Positions 5,915 through 5,969 of a DNA stretch of 5,969 nt are shown in pieces. Made by a program: the position numbers and the translations under genes. This DNA is from Legionellaceae bacterium (GTDB lineage: Bacteria; Pseudomonadota; Gammaproteobacteria; Legionellales; Legionellaceae), in contig DAIDLK010000069.1 in NCBI GenBank assembly GCA_027449525.1, forward strand, positions 1-5,969, written 5' to 3'. The stretch's first letter is position 1. The number at the start of each line of letters is the position of its first letter. The notes under the pieces were generated by a model. That model was not told the DNA's origin and searched no databases. It was given only the letters and a program-made list of their open reading frames with translations.

Positions 5915-5969
5915 GAATGCTCCTTTGTGCCGATATGTGATGCGCTTGGCGGCATTGCTGCCTGGATTT

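Overview
The window looks like an ordinary chromosomal segment of a Gram-negative gammaproteobacterium, most likely from the order Legionellales (Legionella/Coxiella/Aquicella-like). Several points support this. The base composition is moderately AT-rich. There is a 458-residue HAD-family purine 5'-nucleotidase of the type known from Legionella pneumophila. A predicted outer-membrane protein has a mature N-terminus starting Gly-Thr-Met-Gly, as in many Legionella outer-membrane proteins. The left edge carries the start of a small exported protein that resembles EnhB. The order is inferred from reading the proteins, not from a database search.

Layout, left to right. Positions 1-214 (minus) hold the N-terminus of an exported protein cut by the window edge. 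Positions 215-368 are a divergent intergenic region with a good sigma70-like promoter on each strand and an 8-bp inverted repeat around the rightward one. Positions 369-1070 (plus) encode a 233-residue predicted outer-membrane beta-barrel protein, followed by a strong hairpin terminator at 1083-1113. The rest, 1115-5914, is one minus-strand block. In transcription order it holds gltA (citrate synthase), pilC (type IV pilus platform protein), pilD (prepilin peptidase/methyltransferase), a possible 35-codon membrane peptide, and the 5'-nucleotidase.

The minus-strand genes are packed like a single transcription unit. gltA and pilC are 3 nt apart, pilC and pilD overlap by ATGA, pilD and the small ORF overlap by ATGA, and the small ORF runs into the start of the nucleotidase gene. 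PilC and PilD act together in the inner membrane in type IV pilus assembly (PilD may also serve type II secretion). The usual partner pilB is not upstream of pilC, where gltA sits instead. Downstream of pilD the usual coaE is also absent. So a housekeeping TCA-cycle gene and a purine-salvage gene bracket a partial pilus operon.

I found no mobile element, CRISPR array, tRNA, rRNA or recognisable riboswitch, and no stretch over 300 bases lacks a gene. I do not see an obviously new biological system. The points most worth checking are the gltA-pilC junction, the 35-codon ORF, the dyad at the outer-membrane protein promoter, and the repeated long poly-A tracts in the minus-strand genes.
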